Shown: positions 17,423 through 27,402, numbered from the stretch's first letter. The stretch is DNA of 64,000 nucleotides from Arcanobacterium sp. (GCA_022783665.1 JALFZJ010000063.1:18801-82800), one strand, 5' to 3'. The notes: a model not told the origin generated them from the letters alone. Program-made: numbers and translations.

Positions 17423-18421
17423 ATGACTCTCACTCTTTTTCTTGTATGCGCGATCGCTGTGATCGCATTCGTCTTTGACTTTACAAATGGCTTCCACGAT
17501 GCGGCGAACGCTGTTGCCACCTCGGTTGCCACCCGTGCTTTGAGCCTCGAACAGGCTCTCGTGATGGCAGCCATCATGAACTTTGTGGGCGCTCTACTCG
17601 GCACAGGGGTTGCCGAGACGATCGGTTCGGGTATTATTTCGCCTCCGCAAGACGACTCGGGTCTCGTAGTGGTAGCTGCCGGTTTGATCGGCGCAATTGT
17701 ATGGAATCTCATCACATGGTGGTTTGGCCTGCCGTCGTCGTCATCCCACGCTCTGATTGGCGGGCTCACGGGCGCAGGCCTTGCTGCGTCTACTACCGTT
17801 CACTGGCTTGTAATCGGTGAAAAAGTTGTGATCCCGATGTTCCTTTCGCCACTCGTAGGTTTCGGTCTTGCCTTCTTAGTGATGAAGTTTGTGCTCTTTT
17901 TGCTGCGAACCGCCACATATAAGACGACGATGCGCCGCTTCCGTAGAGCGCAGATCTTTTCCTCTGCTGCAATCGCGCTGGGCCACGGCCTTCAAGATGC
18001 ACAAAAGACGATGGGCGTTGTAGTACTCGCACTAGTTGCCGGTGGTTACCATCAAGGTACCGATATTCCACTGTGGGTTAAGATCGGCGCAGCTGCAGCA
18101 ATCTCGCTCGGTACATACTCTGGCGGGGTGCGCATTATGAAGACGCTTGGGCAAAACATTACCGAAGTGGATCCCACGCGTGGCTTCGTGGCTGAATTGG
18201 TGGCTGCATCTGTGCTCTATACGACCGCGTTTTTATGGCACGCTCCGATTTCCACAACCCACACCATGACGTCTGCGGTGATGGGTGTAGGCGCTACGAG
18301 ACGCCGCAGTGCAGTGCGCTGGGGCGTGGCAGGAAATATCGTTGGCGGATGGTTCCTCACTCTGCCTGCCGCTGCTGCTTTTGCGATGATCGTGTATTCG
18401 ATTATCCAATTCATTGTGTAA
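17423..18421 (+). CDS. pit: Pit-family low-affinity inorganic phosphate transporter
   Basis: A 332-residue integral membrane protein that imports metal-phosphate with protons. The two PD001131-type signatures are FDFTNGFHDAANAVATSVAT near the N terminus and HAPISTTHTMTSAVMGVG near residue 275. A conserved PSSSSHALIGGLTGA lies in the middle, with about ten hydrophobic segments in all. Length is typical of short bacterial Pit proteins. Together with the upstream DUF47 gene it forms a two-gene phosphate uptake unit, lying end-to-end with the polyphosphate kinase operon on the other strand. Confidence 0.95.
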   Translation: MTLTLFLVCAIAVIAFVFDFTNGFHDAANAVATSVATRALSLEQALVMAAIMNFVGALLGTGVAETIGSGIISPPQDDSGLVVVAAGLIGAIVWNLITWWFGLPSSSSHALIGGLTGAGLAASTTVHWLVIGEKVVIPMFLSPLVGFGLAFLVMKFVLFLLRTATYKTTMRRFRRAQIFSSAAIALGHGLQDAQKTMGVVVLALVAGGYHQGTDIPLWVKIGAAAAISLGTYSGGVRIMKTLGQNITEVDPTRGFVAELVAASVLYTTAFLWHAPISTTHTMTSAVMGVGATRRRSAVRWGVAGNIVGGWFLTLPAAAAFAMIVYSIIQFIV

Positions 18422-18625
18422 TACACCTGATCGGTTCGTTTCTACGCGCTCGAATGTTTCCAGGCCACAGCGCTATGCAATATACGCACGTACAACGGCG
18501 GCGCTAAGCGGAATCGTCGTGCAGCATCCACAGACGGCGCCTGATGCGCGCAACGCATGAACACAAAGGAACGGCCGTCCTCCGGGGAAGTCGAGGCGGT
18601 GTCTACACAACTCGATGCATAGCAG

Positions 18626-19675
18626 CTACGCAACCTGCCCTACACGTTCGATATCCACGATCTTGGCTCGGCTTTTGGCCGAGCCAGAAGCATTGCGTGC
18701 CCGATGCACTACCAGATACTCCGCGGTTTTCAGCCACGGGTCACGCTTGGGAAGCGTCTCTTGCACGCTAGAGGGCGATAGCTTCTCCATGGTTTTCACG
18801 ATCTGTGCAAGCGTGGGCCGATGTACGCATAGTGCAAGGGCGGCGCTGCGGACTACAACGCCTTCTTTTTCATTCACCGCATCTTCCACGATGCTCTCAA
18901 GTCGGCTCGGAGTAATCTTGTAGTTTCTCTCCGTAAACGCTTCCACCAAACTAATATCGCACCGCGCTTTGCGCGCATAAGGTTTCACAGTGTCGAGGCA
19001 GCGTTTCCACGGCGAGGTAGCAAGATGCTCGATGCCGTACGCCGAGAGTTCTACCGCGAGCGCATCGGCCTGGTGTTTTCCTCGCGCTGTTAATGGCCGG
19101 CGCCGCTCCGCACCCTTTCCGTGTTTCCACTGTTCTCGCTTCACGGCTTTGCCATGGCGGAGCACGATGAGCGGTTCAGTGGCAAGTTGCTCACTATCGT
19201 GCCATGCGGCGATACGTTTCGCGAGCTGCCTATCTGAGCGTGCCGTCAGGAGCACCTGAGCTTTGCCCAGTGCAACCCATTTTCCTGAATCTACCTCTTG
19301 TTTGGGCGCTCGTTTCACTGCCTTTCGAGCGTTTGTGTATGGCATGCTTCTGGAGACTTCACGTGCCGCCCAGTAGTGCACCGCTTTGCGTCTACCATCA
19401 CTGAGCTTATAGGCGACCCACCCGAGAGGCCTGCCTAATACCACCGCAAGCCCGGTTTCTTCTTCGACTTCGCGCAGTGCGCAGCCACGAAGGCTCTCAC
19501 GCGGCTTCATCTTCCCTTTTGGAAACGACCAATCCGGATAACGCGGCCTGTGGATAACAAATACCTCAAGCCCTTTTCGGCCAAGGCGCCATACTACGGC
19601 ACCTGCAGCGTACACATCTGCCTTCGGATCGGCTTTCGTGAGCTCACGGGGGCGCAGACCGTCACCATTAGCCAC
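18626..19675 (-). CDS. NUDIX hydrolase fused to SixA-like histidine phosphatase (MutT1-type)
   Basis: A 349-residue fusion of the mycobacterial MutT1 type. Residues about 20-160 are a NUDIX domain with the box GKMKPRESLRGCALREVEEETG. Residues about 168-320 are a histidine phosphatase domain starting LIVLRHGKAVKREQWKHGKG, with ATSPWKRCLDTV and a later VVVRSAALALCVHRP that supplies the second His. MutT1 proteins hydrolyse 8-oxo-(d)GTP and diadenosine polyphosphates. The GTG start lies 1 base after the ppk1 stop, so the two are co-transcribed. The pairing suggests nucleotide or polyphosphate housekeeping. Confidence 0.9.
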   Translation of the reverse strand: MANGDGLRPRELTKADPKADVYAAGAVVWRLGRKGLEVFVIHRPRYPDWSFPKGKMKPRESLRGCALREVEEETGLAVVLGRPLGWVAYKLSDGRRKAVHYWAAREVSRSMPYTNARKAVKRAPKQEVDSGKWVALGKAQVLLTARSDRQLAKRIAAWHDSEQLATEPLIVLRHGKAVKREQWKHGKGAERRRPLTARGKHQADALAVELSAYGIEHLATSPWKRCLDTVKPYARKARCDISLVEAFTERNYKITPSRLESIVEDAVNEKEGVVVRSAALALCVHRPTLAQIVKTMEKLSPSSVQETLPKRDPWLKTAEYLVVHRARNASGSAKSRAKIVDIERVGQVA

Positions 19676-19676
19676 T

Positions 19677-22136
19677 TCAGTTGTTCACCACCCGCGAGCG
19701 CGCACGCTTCATCAACAGATCTTGGATATTATCGAGCTTCTTCCCATCGGCACCATGAGTGATATGCTCCCAACCGTTCACGGTGAGCCTCCATGAAGAT
19801 GTGGTATCGGAGCAAGCGATAGCTACAAGATCAATGAGGTGATCTTTCATAGCAGGATCTTCAATAGCGATCAGAGCTTCGATTCTACGATCAAGATTGC
19901 GGTGCATGAGATCAGCCGAACCGATAAACACATCGGGATCGCCGTCATTGCAAAAAGCATAGATGCGTGAATGCTCTAGGAAGCGCCCGAGAATAGATCT
20001 CACCGTGATGTTCTCCGAAAGCCCAGGAATCCCTGCGCGAAGCAAGCAAATGCCTCGAACTTGAAGCTCTACAGGCACACCAGCTTGGGATGCGCGATAG
20101 AGGGCATCGATCGTCTTTTCGTCCACGATCGCATTCGTTTTCAATTTGATCCATGCGTCTTTTCCGGCTTTCTTATTGGCGATTTCGCGTTCGATTCGGG
20201 AAATCAAACCATCGCGTATGCCTAGAGGCGCTACGAGCAGACGGTGGAACTTAGCTTTCGGGGCATAGCCAGAAAGCTGATTGAACAGCCGCGTCAGATC
20301 TTGGCCGACGTCACGCTCACAGGTGAAGATGCCGAGATCCTCATATCCGCGCGCCGTCTTCGGATTATAGTTTCCGGTGCCCACGTGGCAGTAGCGGCGT
20401 AACCCATCTTCTTCCTGGCGCACCACAAGTGAAAGTTTGCAGTGGGTTTTCAATCCCACAATGCCATATACCACGTGTACGCCGGCCTGCTCTAGTTTGC
20501 GTGCCCACTCGATATTGTTTTGCTCGTCGAAGCGAGCCTTGATCTCCACCACGGCAAGTACTTGCTTACCCGCATTTGCTGCGGCAATCAACGCATCCAC
20601 AATCGGCGAATCGCCAGATGTGCGATACAGGGTTTGTTTGATTGCGAGCACATGTGGATCGGCTGCGGCCTGCTGCAAGAAGTGTTGCACCGAGGTAGAA
20701 AACGAATCGTAGGGATGATGCACCAGAATCTCTTTACGCCGGATCGCATCGAATACGTCTGCGGCGCGTGCACTCTCCACCTCCGCAAAACCACGAGCCG
20801 TCACAGGCACATACTTCTTGTATTTCAGCTCCGGGCGGTCAAGATCGTGGATCGCGTTGAGGCCCGTTAAGTCAAGCGGAGCTGGGAGGAGGAAGACGTC
20901 GTCATCACGCACTGAGAGCTCGCGCTTGAGTAGATCGAGCACATGTTTGGAGCAGTTTTCATCTACCTCAAGCCTCACTACTGCACCAAAACGGCGCCTC
21001 TTCAACTCCTTTTCTAACGCGGTAAGAAGGTTCTCGGCGTCGTCCTCCTCCACCTCCAAATCTTCGTTACGCGTAACTCTAAACGTTGAGTACTCCACAA
21101 CCTCCATCCCGGGGAATAGCGTGGCGAGCTGAGCGCCGATCACTTCCTCGAGAGGCACGAAAATCGAGCGACCCTCAGCATCTTGGGGTACCTCTTGCGT
21201 GCGATATGGCCTCCCCTCGGAATCCACAGCAATAAAACGTGGCAGAAGTTGGGGGACTTTTACCCTGGCAAAGAGCTCTTTTCCTGTGTTCGGATTCTTC
21301 ACCACCACGGCAAGATTGAGCGACAACCCTGAAATATAGGGGAAGGGATGAGCAGGATCTACGGCAAGGGGCGTCAATACCGGAAAGATCTGTTTGCGAT
21401 AGAACTTCCGCAGACGCTCACGTTCAGTATCGCCAAGTTCATTCCAATGCAGAATGTCGATGCCTTCCTCAGACAGCTTAGGGCGAATATCGTCTCGTAG
21501 CACCCGAGCGTGGCGTGCCATCAACTCGTGCGAGCGAGTATTGATACCTTCAAGCACCTGCCTGGGAGTGAGACCAGACGACTTCGTAACCGCCATACCT
21601 GCAGCAATCCTGCGTTTGAGCCCAGCAACTCGAACCATATAAAACTCATCGAGATTAGAGGCAAAAATCGCCAGGAACCACGCTCTTTCCAACAGGGGAA
21701 GATCTTGATCCTCGGCCTGCTCCAGTACGCGCTCGTTAAAAGCCAGCCACGAAATCTCACGATCACCGAAACGCCCATCTGGAAGGCGCGTCTCGTCGAG
21801 CGGGAGCTCTTGCGCCACAGCGGCTTCGCGTGCCTGCTCTGCTGCCTGCATGAGCCTCACTGTGGAGACGGGCGAGCCGAACTGCAAGCGTACTCTCGCA
21901 GCGTCGTCATCAATCACCTGATCCTCAGGCACTTCCATACTCGGGAACTTCTCGGTGTTTCCTTTAAGCTCCACGCCGATGCGATCAATCGTATCGGGAG
22001 TGCCAATTGGCTCATTGCTCGTAGTCGCAGAACTCTGGGCGGTTTCGCCGGCAGTATCATTGAGGCTCATAGCGTCATCATCTCTAGTGTTAGGGTTGTT
22101 GGCTGATCGTATTACCCGCTGCGCAGGGTTTAGCAC
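19677..22136 (-). CDS. ppk1: Polyphosphate kinase 1
   Basis: Makes inorganic polyphosphate from ATP, reversibly. The N domain begins at [20 protein letters not shown] (about residue 128). The head domain follows, then the catalytic C domains with [20 protein letters not shown], whose His is the phosphorylated residue, and a second segment [11 protein letters not shown]. Conserved [16 protein letters not shown] is near the C terminus. The 819 residues include a disordered N-terminal tail of about 110 residues; an alternative ATG at 22070 would shorten it by 22. The GTG at 22136 directly follows the stop of the upstream gene, supporting a coupled operon. Confidence 0.96.
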   Translation of the reverse strand: MLNPAQRVIRSANNPNTRDDDAMSLNDTAGETAQSSATTSNEPIGTPDTIDRIGVELKGNTEKFPSMEVPEDQVIDDDAARVRLQFGSPVSTVRLMQAAEQAREAAVAQELPLDETRLPDGRFGDREISWLAFNERVLEQAEDQDLPLLERAWFLAIFASNLDEFYMVRVAGLKRRIAAGMAVTKSSGLTPRQVLEGINTRSHELMARHARVLRDDIRPKLSEEGIDILHWNELGDTERERLRKFYRKQIFPVLTPLAVDPAHPFPYISGLSLNLAVVVKNPNTGKELFARVKVPQLLPRFIAVDSEGRPYRTQEVPQDAEGRSIFVPLEEVIGAQLATLFPGMEVVEYSTFRVTRNEDLEVEEDDAENLLTALEKELKRRRFGAVVRLEVDENCSKHVLDLLKRELSVRDDDVFLLPAPLDLTGLNAIHDLDRPELKYKKYVPVTARGFAEVESARAADVFDAIRRKEILVHHPYDSFSTSVQHFLQQAAADPHVLAIKQTLYRTSGDSPIVDALIAAANAGKQVLAVVEIKARFDEQNNIEWARKLEQAGVHVVYGIVGLKTHCKLSLVVRQEEDGLRRYCHVGTGNYNPKTARGYEDLGIFTCERDVGQDLTRLFNQLSGYAPKAKFHRLLVAPLGIRDGLISRIEREIANKKAGKDAWIKLKTNAIVDEKTIDALYRASQAGVPVELQVRGICLLRAGIPGLSENITVRSILGRFLEHSRIYAFCNDGDPDVFIGSADLMHRNLDRRIEALIAIEDPAMKDHLIDLVAIACSDTTSSWRLTVNGWEHITHGADGKKLDNIQDLLMKRARSRVVNN

Positions 22137-22823
22137 TCAGCGCAGCAGATTCTTGCCGAGTAGCTCATGCGCGTCGGAGAACTCTGCGCTCACGCGAGCG
22201 ATAGCATCATCACGGCGGGTCACCAAAGTAGCAAGCGGATGTTCGTCACTTGCAATCCACTCGGGTTGAACCTGCCCAATAAAAGCCGTGAACTGAGCAG
22301 AATCAGCAAGCACTGCAGCAAAATCTCCTGTGAAATCGCCACGGAACACGGTTTCCCATGCCTCTTCAATGGTGCGCGCCTGCGGAACTGCTGCCCCACG
22401 TGAGGAATCTTCACCGGCAGAGCTATCCGGCTCTTGCCCACTACCAACGCTTTGAGGCGTACCGGACGGCGCTTCAGCATTATCATCTCCGGCTACTTCG
22501 GCAGCACGCACCCTCACAGCAACTTCTTGAGGGAATCGGTGTATCCATTCAGCCAGGAGGTACCCGCGCCACAATATGCCTGGAAGCGAATCATTGGGCG
22601 CTTCAGCCCATGTTTCGGCCAAAGAATCGATACCATCACTCTCGATGACTTTGAGGATGCGTTCACTGGCGTCGTGATCGATCTCCGCACCGGCAATCGG
22701 CACCACTGCATTTGCGGTGGCATGCGCTATCTCGAGATCGAAAGGAATATCGGTTTTCGCCTCGATAAGATCGAGCTGCTCGGGCTTCATTTGCGCAGGC
22801 CTGCGTGGCTTATTCGTTGCCAT
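22137..22823 (-). CDS. Hypothetical protein upstream of ppk1
   Basis: A 228-residue soluble protein of no recognised family. Residues 1-100 are compact (QLDLIEAKTDIPFDLEIAH, then GILWRGYLLAEWIHRFPQE). A Ser/Asp/Glu-rich linker (about 105-145) and a second small domain (EEAWETVFRGDFTGDFAAVL to the end) follow. ATG 22823 is chosen for the GAGGAGGAA signal just before it. The stop codon is adjacent to the ppk1 start, so it is the first gene of a three-gene operon with ppk1 and the NUDIX-phosphatase. Confidence 0.75.
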   Translation of the reverse strand: MATNKPRRPAQMKPEQLDLIEAKTDIPFDLEIAHATANAVVPIAGAEIDHDASERILKVIESDGIDSLAETWAEAPNDSLPGILWRGYLLAEWIHRFPQEVAVRVRAAEVAGDDNAEAPSGTPQSVGSGQEPDSSAGEDSSRGAAVPQARTIEEAWETVFRGDFTGDFAAVLADSAQFTAFIGQVQPEWIASDEHPLATLVTRRDDAIARVSAEFSDAHELLGKNLLR

Positions 22824-23066
22824 GATCTTCCTCCTCGCACTGTGCAATGCAGATCTTTACTGCACGCTTCGTTATATATCTATTGTCTCTCACATCACAA
22901 GATGACGCACGGATTCTCTACATTCGGTTCGAGCAATAGATCCATGTACCGCCAATAGGCCAAAACGGTAATGCTCCGAATTGTCCTTTGCGAGTAAACC
23001 ACGCTAGTATTGTGACGTCCTTAAGGAACGCCGATGTATCACATCTTGCGTTTCATGGATTGGTGA

Positions 23067-23139
23067 GGGCCTCTAGCTCAGTTGGTAGAGCACTGGACTT
23101 TTAATCCATTGGTCGCGGGTTCGAGCCCCGCGGGGCCTA
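23067..23139 (+). tRNA. tRNA-Lys (TTT)
   Basis: A 73-base cloverleaf. The D arm GCTCAGTTGGTAGAGC, anticodon loop CTTTTAA with anticodon TTT, and T arm GCGGGTTCGAGCCCCGC are all clear. The acceptor stem pairs with two G-U pairs. CCA is not encoded. Confidence 0.96.
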
Positions 23140-23195
23140 CAGTTGGTCAGTGATTCCGAGTCGCCGCGCGTTTGCATCTATATGGTCGCGCGCAT

Positions 23196-24584
23196 CTATA
23201 TTTCCACGTCCACAGCCAAGGCGGCGTGGTCTGAGTATTCGAAATGATGCACCTGTGCCGGTGGCACGCGGCATTCTCCTTTCGTCTGCTCGTTCCTCTG
23301 CACACCCGCTACATGCGATCTATCCGTGGAGCCTTGCTTAGTGACGCCGCTTATCCCAGCCGCTCTGAAACAACCGGCCTTCACCCCATCTCTTTCTTCC
23401 ACGGCACGTACCGAACGGCCAAGCACATGATCTATCTGCACGGCAGGCTTCCAATTCGGGTAGGTCCGCCCATGGGCAAGCACCGAGAAACCCTCACGCA
23501 TTTCTGCCAGCACCTCAGCAACTCCATCGGGGTACATGTTAAAGTCCCCCATCAACATTGATGGCGTACCCGTCGGGGCAAGATAGCTAAACCCACCCAA
23601 TGCTGCACGCAATTGCCGAGCCGCCCATATCCTATTGGCCGTCAGGTGAGTACTCGCAATCACCACATCGCGGCGCTTCTCACCCTGAGCCACGGGCTGC
23701 CAGGGAAAATGAACCACACGGCTTTTCGGCTCCGCTCGCTGGAGATTACCCACTTCTCGATCATGCAACGCAGCTGGCACCGATAGCCGAGCATATAAGC
23801 ACACACGTGGCTCAGGCACTTTGAGTTTCATGCCCGCCCCCAAGCCGCCCAACTCAATCACATCTGGCAGCCTGAGCACGCGCGCTGATCGAATCGGGAA
23901 TCGGCTAAGGATTGCCACGCCGTAGCCATTGTGTGCAACATAGTTCGCAAGCAAGGTACGTGCTTGTTTCACGTTCACATGCTTTGCTATTTCTTTCAGA
24001 TGATGTGCTGCCTTCCAGAGCCTTCTAGTATCTACACATTCAGCTTCATCGTTAAGCCCTGCTCCGGAAGCTCGCGCGGATGCTAAGGCAGTCGATGATT
24101 CACTCTCAAGCGCCGTCTCCTCACCCCTTATAGCCTTTCTTGCCCACACAATCCGAGGAAAAGCACCCCGAGAGATACGCTGGAGCAGGTTTCCGCGAGC
24201 CGGCGCAAATACATAATACCAGCCAAGATGATCAGCGATCCTCTGCGCTTGCTTCGCATAGCCCGAGCGCCGTTTTTCCGCGTCTACTTCTTGTAAACAG
24301 ACGACGTCTGCTCCGATCCGTTGGATCTGTCGCGCGATACTAATCAAAGGGGCGTCAAATGCGTCGCCTACAGGCGTTTCGCCCGCGCGGCTCGCATTAT
24401 AGGCATCATTGCCACGAGTGGCATTAGTGGCATTAGTGGCACACGGGGTGGATGCAGTACGAGATTCACCCTGCGGATCAAAACCCACATGAGTATTCGC
24501 ACGCAATTCGCTCAGTGCGGCTCGATGCCCCTCCGGTACCGGAGCGCCATGCTGCATATTGAAGGTGACGATCCTCAGTTTCAT
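23196..24584 (-). CDS. Endonuclease/exonuclease/phosphatase family protein
   Basis: A 462-residue protein of the exonuclease III/DNase I-like phosphodiesterase fold. Signature segments appear in order: RIVTFNMQHG at the N terminus, VVCLQEVDAE (catalytic Glu, about residue 100), ASTHLTANR, LMGDFNMYPDG (Asp-Asn pair), DHVLG and a C-terminal YSDHAALAVDV (Asp-His). There is no signal peptide. The substrate (DNA, RNA or phospholipid) cannot be told. The gene overlaps msrB by 4 bases (ATGA). A low-complexity segment near the N terminus is encoded by a short tandem repeat (24419-24447). Confidence 0.88.
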   Translation of the reverse strand: MKLRIVTFNMQHGAPVPEGHRAALSELRANTHVGFDPQGESRTASTPCATNATNATRGNDAYNASRAGETPVGDAFDAPLISIARQIQRIGADVVCLQEVDAEKRRSGYAKQAQRIADHLGWYYVFAPARGNLLQRISRGAFPRIVWARKAIRGEETALESESSTALASARASGAGLNDEAECVDTRRLWKAAHHLKEIAKHVNVKQARTLLANYVAHNGYGVAILSRFPIRSARVLRLPDVIELGGLGAGMKLKVPEPRVCLYARLSVPAALHDREVGNLQRAEPKSRVVHFPWQPVAQGEKRRDVVIASTHLTANRIWAARQLRAALGGFSYLAPTGTPSMLMGDFNMYPDGVAEVLAEMREGFSVLAHGRTYPNWKPAVQIDHVLGRSVRAVEERDGVKAGCFRAAGISGVTKQGSTDRSHVAGVQRNEQTKGECRVPPAQVHHFEYSDHAALAVDVEI

Positions 24585-25129
24585 TCGCTACGTGATTCGT
24601 TTGAACTACCTGGTTCATCTGGTGCTGCTAAGCTGCCTGGGCCTTTCTTGTCCGGGCCGTGTGATTCCCCGTAATCCGATTCTGGAGCTTCCCATGCATT
24701 CGCCTCATTACCTTCTGGTGTGAAGCTGAGGGATGCCGAGTTCATGCAGTAGCGCAAACCGGTAGGCGTCTGAGGAGCATCGGGAAACACGTGGCCGAGA
24801 TGCGAACCGCAATTGGCACAGCGCACCTCGGTGCGTTCCATGCCAAGCGAAAGATCTTTAATATACACAACCGCATCCTTTTCGTTTGGATCGAAAAAGG
24901 ATGGCCATCCACAAAACGACTCAAATTTCGTTTCGGATCGAAACAGCTCCGCCCCACAGGCACGGCAATAATACATTCCTGCACGGTTTTCAGAGAGCAA
25001 AGCGCCCGTGCCAGGGCGTTCAGTGCCCGCCTCACGCAATACGTGATACTCCAGCGGCGTCAACAGTTCTCGCCACTCAGCATCCGTCTTGGTGACCTTA
25101 GGGGTAATATCTGCAGCTTTTTCACTCAT
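24581..25129 (-). CDS. msrB: Peptide-methionine (R)-S-oxide reductase MsrB
   Basis: A 182-residue repair enzyme that reduces the R epimer of methionine sulfoxide using thioredoxin. The zinc cysteines lie in YYCRACGAELF and VRCANCGSHLGHVF, and the catalytic Cys in RYCMNSASLSF. A disordered C-terminal tail of about 40 residues is extra. The longer upstream open frame overlaps the MscS gene and carries no domain sequence, so ATG 25129 is taken, though no strong ribosome binding site is seen. It lies between the MscS channel and the nuclease/phosphatase gene in one minus-strand unit. Confidence 0.95.
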   Translation of the reverse strand: MSEKAADITPKVTKTDAEWRELLTPLEYHVLREAGTERPGTGALLSENRAGMYYCRACGAELFRSETKFESFCGWPSFFDPNEKDAVVYIKDLSLGMERTEVRCANCGSHLGHVFPDAPQTPTGLRYCMNSASLSFTPEGNEANAWEAPESDYGESHGPDKKGPGSLAAPDEPGSSNESRSE

Positions 25130-25154
25130 GACTACATTGTGCGAGGATTTCCCT

Positions 25155-26903
25155 CTACTTTCCAGAGTTGGGCTCTGAATCCCGAGTTCGGCCGTGTATT
25201 CTATCTTCTTCATCGGCATTGCTGCGGGCTTCTTCTGCTTTGCGCAGGCGCTCTTCACGTTCGAGATATACTTCTTCGCCTGGCCCTTCCATGCTCTTAC
25301 GCCGCGCGTCTGCCGCTGGGGAACCGCTAAACAACGCCGACTCATGGCCAGAGGTTGTACGGTTTTCGTCTGATTCATCGTTGAAAGGTACGTCATCATC
25401 GCTCCCAGGAGATCGATCGGCGTCAAACACTACCTGCGGGAGTGCTGCTGTACTCGAACCAAAAGCGATACCTGCCGAGACTCGGCGCACCTTCGCCGTC
25501 TGCTCTTCTTCTGATCCTGAACGTGAGACGGCGGATGAAATCGCTTCGTGGATGTAGCCGTCGCGAGTATCGCCTGTGTGTGGTTCTTTACCCGGCACAA
25601 TAATACGTTGAATTTCGGTAGGTGAAATGATCTGGGTGCTACCGGTGGAGGGCACACTGGGTTCAGCAGACGCTGGCTCGTATACTACCGGCTTTTCGGC
25701 TTCGACGCGTGCGATCACGGCTTCTTCCGACGCCTGCGCTTCTCGCTCGAAGTCGAGCGAATCGGGCTGGAATGTGCGCAGGTGTGGCATCGCCTGAGGA
25801 GCCTCACGCTGAATCCATTGCACCATGCGCTCTCGAATATAGTTTTGGAGATCCACGAGGGAGCCGTAATCCTTCGCGCTCAGCTGAGCTTTCAACGTGA
25901 GGCGCGAATTCACCGCACCTCCAATCTGGAGCACACCCACTTCACCGTTCCACAAATCGGTGGTGCTGAGCAGATAGTTGAACTGCTTGCGGGCAGCGTC
26001 TATCGGAAGCGCCCAGTCTACTTCCCATTCCACAGTTCCCATCATTTCTGGTGCGCGGCGGGTCCAGTTTTCGAAGGATTGCGTCGTCATGAGTGACGAC
26101 GGTACGATCACGCGTCTGCCGTCCCAGATCGATAGCACCACGTAGGTGAGCGTAATTTCTTCAACGGTTGCAGTCTGGCCGTCGTATTGCACAAGATCGC
26201 CCACACGTATCGAATCGGAGAAGGCAAGCTGAAGGCCAGCGAAGATGTTGCCGAGCACGGATTGTGCAGCCAAGCCAGCAACCACAGAGACGAGACCCGC
26301 TGATGCAAGGAGCGAGACGCCAGCGGCTCTAGCGCCGGGAAACGTGAGTACTACGCCTGCTATACCGAGAATCCACACTGTAAGCAGAATGACGCGGTGC
26401 AGAATCTGCATTTGAGTCTGCACCCTGAGCGCGCGGCGTGCCGATGACTCTGCGATCTGATGATGCAGAATATCTTTAATTCCTGTGACGATTCTCGACA
26501 CAAGCCATGTGCCGCCGAGGATCACCGCCACGAGGAATGCGTGGTGCGTCGCCATCACCCAATCGGGTTCAGCAGATTCTATGGGCCAGGTGCGCGTAAC
26601 GATGAAGGCAAAGCCGAACCAGGCTCCCACAATGATCAAAAGTAATTCGAAGGGAGAAAACACTTTTTGAGTGAAAGGTTTAAGCCCAGGGCGCCGGGCA
26701 AGGATCGTACGCACAATCGCAAAAGCAATCAGCCCCAGTGCGAAGGCAATCGCACCACCCAAGGCCACCGCAAGAATGAATTGCAGCACGTCTACAGTCA
26801 CCTCGACCGCATCGCCCGCAACTTGGAGGGCTTGCTCAGTGGTAGTGGGATCGCTCGGTGCGGGATCTTGTTCCGCTTCGGCTAGTGTGCTCACGATACT
26901 CAT
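25155..26903 (-). CDS. MscS-family mechanosensitive channel
   Basis: A 582-residue small-conductance mechanosensitive channel. Four to five hydrophobic segments occupy residues about 35-230. The pore-lining helix lies in VSLLASAGLVSVVAGLAAQS, followed by the MscS beta domain (FSDSIRVGDLVQYDGQTATVEEITL). A long acidic, probably disordered tail of about 190 residues (from about 395) is unusual compared with the roughly 290-residue E. coli MscS but common in actinobacteria. It is first in a unit with msrB and the nuclease/phosphatase gene. Confidence 0.92.
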   Translation of the reverse strand: MSIVSTLAEAEQDPAPSDPTTTEQALQVAGDAVEVTVDVLQFILAVALGGAIAFALGLIAFAIVRTILARRPGLKPFTQKVFSPFELLLIIVGAWFGFAFIVTRTWPIESAEPDWVMATHHAFLVAVILGGTWLVSRIVTGIKDILHHQIAESSARRALRVQTQMQILHRVILLTVWILGIAGVVLTFPGARAAGVSLLASAGLVSVVAGLAAQSVLGNIFAGLQLAFSDSIRVGDLVQYDGQTATVEEITLTYVVLSIWDGRRVIVPSSLMTTQSFENWTRRAPEMMGTVEWEVDWALPIDAARKQFNYLLSTTDLWNGEVGVLQIGGAVNSRLTLKAQLSAKDYGSLVDLQNYIRERMVQWIQREAPQAMPHLRTFQPDSLDFEREAQASEEAVIARVEAEKPVVYEPASAEPSVPSTGSTQIISPTEIQRIIVPGKEPHTGDTRDGYIHEAISSAVSRSGSEEEQTAKVRRVSAGIAFGSSTAALPQVVFDADRSPGSDDDVPFNDESDENRTTSGHESALFSGSPAADARRKSMEGPGEEVYLEREERLRKAEEARSNADEEDRIHGRTRDSEPNSGK

Positions 26904-27047
26904 ACGTCAAGGCTATGCGAATGAGGTACTAAACGCTAGCGCGCGCTGTGGCGTACAGCATACCTCTACCAGTTTTGCATTATATGGGTGAATTAGTTTA
27001 AGCTAATACCCGTTCCAGAAATGGAATATGAGGAGATTTTCCTCGGC

Positions 27048-27120
27048 GCCCCTATCGTCTAGCGGCCTAGGACGCTGGCCTTTCACGCCGGTAACACGGG
27101 TTCAAATCCCGTTGGGGGTA
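27048..27120 (+). tRNA. tRNA-Glu (TTC)
   Basis: A 73-base cloverleaf with anticodon loop CTTTCAC (anticodon TTC), T arm ACGGGTTCAAATCCCGT and a paired acceptor stem GCCCCTA/TGGGGGT with G-U pairs. First of a three-tRNA cluster. Confidence 0.96.
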
Positions 27121-27177
27121 CGGGTTCAAAATCCATTTTGGAAGTTTGAGCCGGCTAAGGTACGATGAGTACGCAAT

Positions 27178-27251
27178 GGCCCTGTAGCGCAGTTGGTTAG
27201 CGCGCCGCCCTGTCACGGCGGAGGTCGCGGGTTCAAGTCCCGTCAGGGTCG
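27178..27251 (+). tRNA. tRNA-Asp (GTC)
   Basis: A 74-base cloverleaf with anticodon GTC in CTGTCAC, D arm GCGCAGTTGGTTAGCGC, T arm CGCGGGTTCAAGTCCCG and acceptor GGCCCTG/CAGGGTC with one G-U pair. Confidence 0.96.
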
Positions 27252-27260
27252 CGATATGCG

Positions 27261-27284
27261 CCCGGTTGATCCGGGTGTTTTATT
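27261..27284 (+). terminator. Terminator after tRNA-Asp
   Basis: CCCGG-TTGAT-CCGGG followed by TGTTTTATT, a short GC stem with T-rich tail in the 37-base gap between tRNA-Asp and tRNA-Phe. This implies that tRNA-Phe may have its own promoter or is reached by read-through. Confidence 0.55.
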
Positions 27285-27288
27285 ATCT

Positions 27289-27361
27289 GGCTCTGTAGCT
27301 CAGTTGGTAGAGCGTTCGACTGAAAATCGAAAGGTCACCGGATCGACGCCGGTCGGAGCCA
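27289..27361 (+). tRNA. tRNA-Phe (GAA)
   Basis: A 73-base cloverleaf with anticodon GAA in CTGAAAA, D arm GCTCAGTTGGTAGAGC, and acceptor GGCTCTG/CGGAGCC with one G-U pair. Confidence 0.96.
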
Positions 27362-27369
27362 CACTCTAA

Positions 27370-27402
27370 GCCTCCGCAGTGAACGCGGAGGCTTTCGGTT
27401 TT
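27370..27402 (+). terminator. Terminator after tRNA-Phe
   Basis: GCCTCCGC-AGTGAAC-GCGGAGGC, a perfect 8-bp stem, followed by TTTCGGTTTT. A standard intrinsic terminator closing the tRNA cluster. Confidence 0.85.

Noticed and set aside
24581..25426. Long 281-residue form of MsrB
   Set aside because: The extra N-terminal 99 codons overlap the MscS gene in another frame and carry no domain; an ATG at 25129 gives the normal protein.
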